Assembly (NCBI GenBank): GCA_035236585.1
Contig: CP141126.1
Coordinates: forward strand, 7,639,001-7,703,000
Direction: 5' to 3'
Length of the DNA stretch: 64,000 nt
Source: Warburgia ugandensis
Lineage: Eukaryota; Streptophyta; Magnoliopsida; Canellales; Canellaceae
In this document: positions 62,098 through 64,000 of the stretch, in pieces
Numbering within the stretch: the stretch's first letter is position 1
Layout of the letters: every line of letters begins with the position of its first letter
Notes under the pieces: generated by a model
What the model was told of the DNA's origin: nothing
Seen by the model: only the letters and a program-made list of their open reading frames with translations
The model's database searches: none
Position numbers and translations under genes: made by a program

Positions 62098-64000
62098 GGT
62101 GATGACAATCATTAACAAGCATGTTTCTATTTTTAAATTTTATACATTTATGGCATCAGATTACTATTATACCATAATTTCATGTTGATGTATTGAGCTT
62201 ATTTGCTAGTGATGTATATTTACATGATTTCATGGATTAGTATTTTATCCACAAATGCATGATTCGATCATGATTTGGTTATATTTTATAAGCGATATTG
62301 ATATTACTTGATTTTAATACCATTTTATGACATATGAAGTCATTACATAGTGGGTATACTTACTATGACATCTCGAGGCATATAGATACCCTATTTTTAT
62401 CGCTTATTTATTCATAGATTTGATGGTGGAGACTTAGTGCATGGCCTTTGAGAGATAAACCTCGAGATGAGGGGCAGTGCCTTGGGATGGTCAACCACGA
62501 GTGCTCCTGGTCTTCATTATTTCACCAAAGAATTTTGTATCTATGTTATCAATATGAGATACATGATTTCTGTATTTTCGCGGATTTATGATAGGTATTT
62601 CTGCCTGGTAAATGCTATGCTAGGAGAGTTATAGGGTTGATCACCTGCCCTCTGACTTATGATAATTATGATTAGACACCTACCCATAGAAGGGCAAATA
62701 CTATAAAGGATGGTATCATGGGTAGTACACGCTACGAATTTAATTCTCACCCATGCGGGATGGACATTTAGTCTTATATTATGGTGTCAACGTGGAGCAG
62801 CAGCTGGTAGGCTCAGGAGTTGGTTACCACTACAGTATAACGGTCCATACACTTCTTAATGAATAGTTTTATCATACAACGCAGATAGCACACCAAGATG
62901 GATATTTTCTATGTACTCATGACGTGAGGACATGTCCTAAGGGGTGATTGTGCTACAAGCAGCCCCAAAAGGAACAAGGGTGGGGGAATGATATTACTCA
63001 TGACCAGACATACGAGTGTGTATGTTATACTTGTAGGACCCTCATGTTAGGTTGCCTCACATTGATGACGTTCATATTCATTAAGATTATGAGTGTGTGG
63101 TACCCTTGTGGACTCTCATGTTAGGGAGCCCTGCATTGGTGATATTTATTCATTTAAATATTCCTTGTGTATAGAAGCTTTGCATTGATGTGATTATGAC
63201 ACTTTTGGGACTTGCGTGTGAGGGTGTCCTTGATGATGATATACACCTTTATTCTCTGAGCTTTTGACTCTTTGTAGTGATATGATTTTGACATATTTAT
63301 GAGCCTTAGAAGCTCAGTTGATTTGATATATTTTCATACATGTGGTTGATATGAGTTACATTAATTTGGCGTCATCAGTTGACGAGTTTTTGAAGCTTTG
63401 TTATTCTGAATGTTGGGAACACGCATGTGGTTTGGATTCATTGTTTTATTTTCAGTTATTGCCAGTTTTAATGCCTTGGATATTGCTACTTATCTAGCTG
63501 ATTTTCATGCTAACCATGTCGTACTATATTATCATTTATTCTCATAATTGAGATCATGCTAGAACTGTTTTTATGAGAACGATGTTTTATCACATGACCC
63601 GAGAATTGATGTATGTTCCTTTTATACAGTGTTAAATGTTATTTTAATTATTATTGTCATAACCTACACAAGTATAGCTTGCTGATGCATTACGATGTTT
63701 TTGCAATGCCTTAGATATAGAGAGAGGCAATGGGTTTGACATGCTAATAGAGCAGTGAGGGCGTTGGCAGTCTTCAGCTAAGCAAAGAGGAGTTTTCGTA
63801 AATGGAAATGGTTTATTTAGAACCCTACCTCAGTATTATTTATGAATTGTGTATTTGTATAGTTTACATTTGTGACTTAAATATATGGATGCATTTATGT
63901 TGGATGTGATGGCTATGCATGGACAGACCCTGGGCAATGTTGCATATGGTTTTACTGAGATCTATAATTGATTTGGATAGATGGGTATGGAGACCGAGTC

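Larger units (their letters stand above)
56099..64000 (+). repeat. LTR, family B (copy B2), interrupted and running off the window
   Basis: It starts about 56099 with TATAATATCCC, which looks like a mutated TGTAATATCCC, and continues past the window. Landmarks match LTR B1: the microsatellite at 56427, the ATGCTATGCTAGGAGAGTTA block at 62610, the GTGTCAACGTGGAGCAGCAG stretch at 62785, and a decayed stem-loop at 63684-63711. It is interrupted by the solo LTR at 57869-62097. Without that insert about 3.7 kb is visible. Whether it is solo or part of a full element cannot be seen. Confidence 0.72.

Overview
The window is nuclear DNA from a flowering plant. It has AT-rich spacers, GT-AG introns, four recognisable plant genes and a heavy load of plant transposons (Ty3/gypsy LTRs of 3-4 kb, Au-type SINEs, RTE-type LINEs, a hAT-type element). 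I cannot place the species. Long introns, many Au-SINEs and the nested LTR load suit a medium-to-large woody angiosperm genome, but that is inference.

Genes are in the middle and right. A mitochondrial acyl carrier protein gene (mtACP3 type, + strand, coding 12194-13000) probably has a 3.2-kb intron in its 5' leader. A chloroplast inner-envelope translocon gene, TIC20-I (+ strand, coding 19955-22992), carries a 1,462-bp hAT-type element in its coding intron. It converges on a Lewis-type alpha-1,4-fucosyltransferase gene, FUT13 (- strand, coding 24422-32652), whose 6.7-kb first intron holds a non-autonomous LTR element. A one-exon SAUR gene lies at 51251-51490. These are independent genes serving mitochondrial lipoate/fatty-acid synthesis, plastid protein import, Golgi N-glycan capping and auxin-linked growth; no operon-like arrangement is expected.

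The rest is mostly transposons, layered. Left edge: two solo LTRs (117-3373 and 4001-6946) with target-site duplications. Then come a 0.5-kb foldback and the ACP gene. A SINE-rich spacer with tandem duplications follows, then TIC20 and FUT13. Next is a 10.6-kb degenerate chromovirus (33166-43808) that landed exactly at the 5' end of a SINE, leaving the SINE's two target-site copies 10.8 kb apart. After it an RTE LINE tail is split by a 4.2-kb LTR (45269-49433). Then come the SAUR gene, a SINE-rich spacer, a 70-bp tandem repeat and a LINE fragment (54583-56098). That LINE is cut by an LTR running off the window, which is itself cut by a 4.2-kb solo LTR (57869-62097).

The two signals most worth a second look are a stem-loop kept at the same place in three otherwise divergent LTR families (seven copies here), and the hAT-type element in the TIC20 intron, which carries eight near-perfect 15-bp-arm palindromes plus a duplicated captured segment. 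All coordinates and motifs were read by eye; no alignment or search was run.
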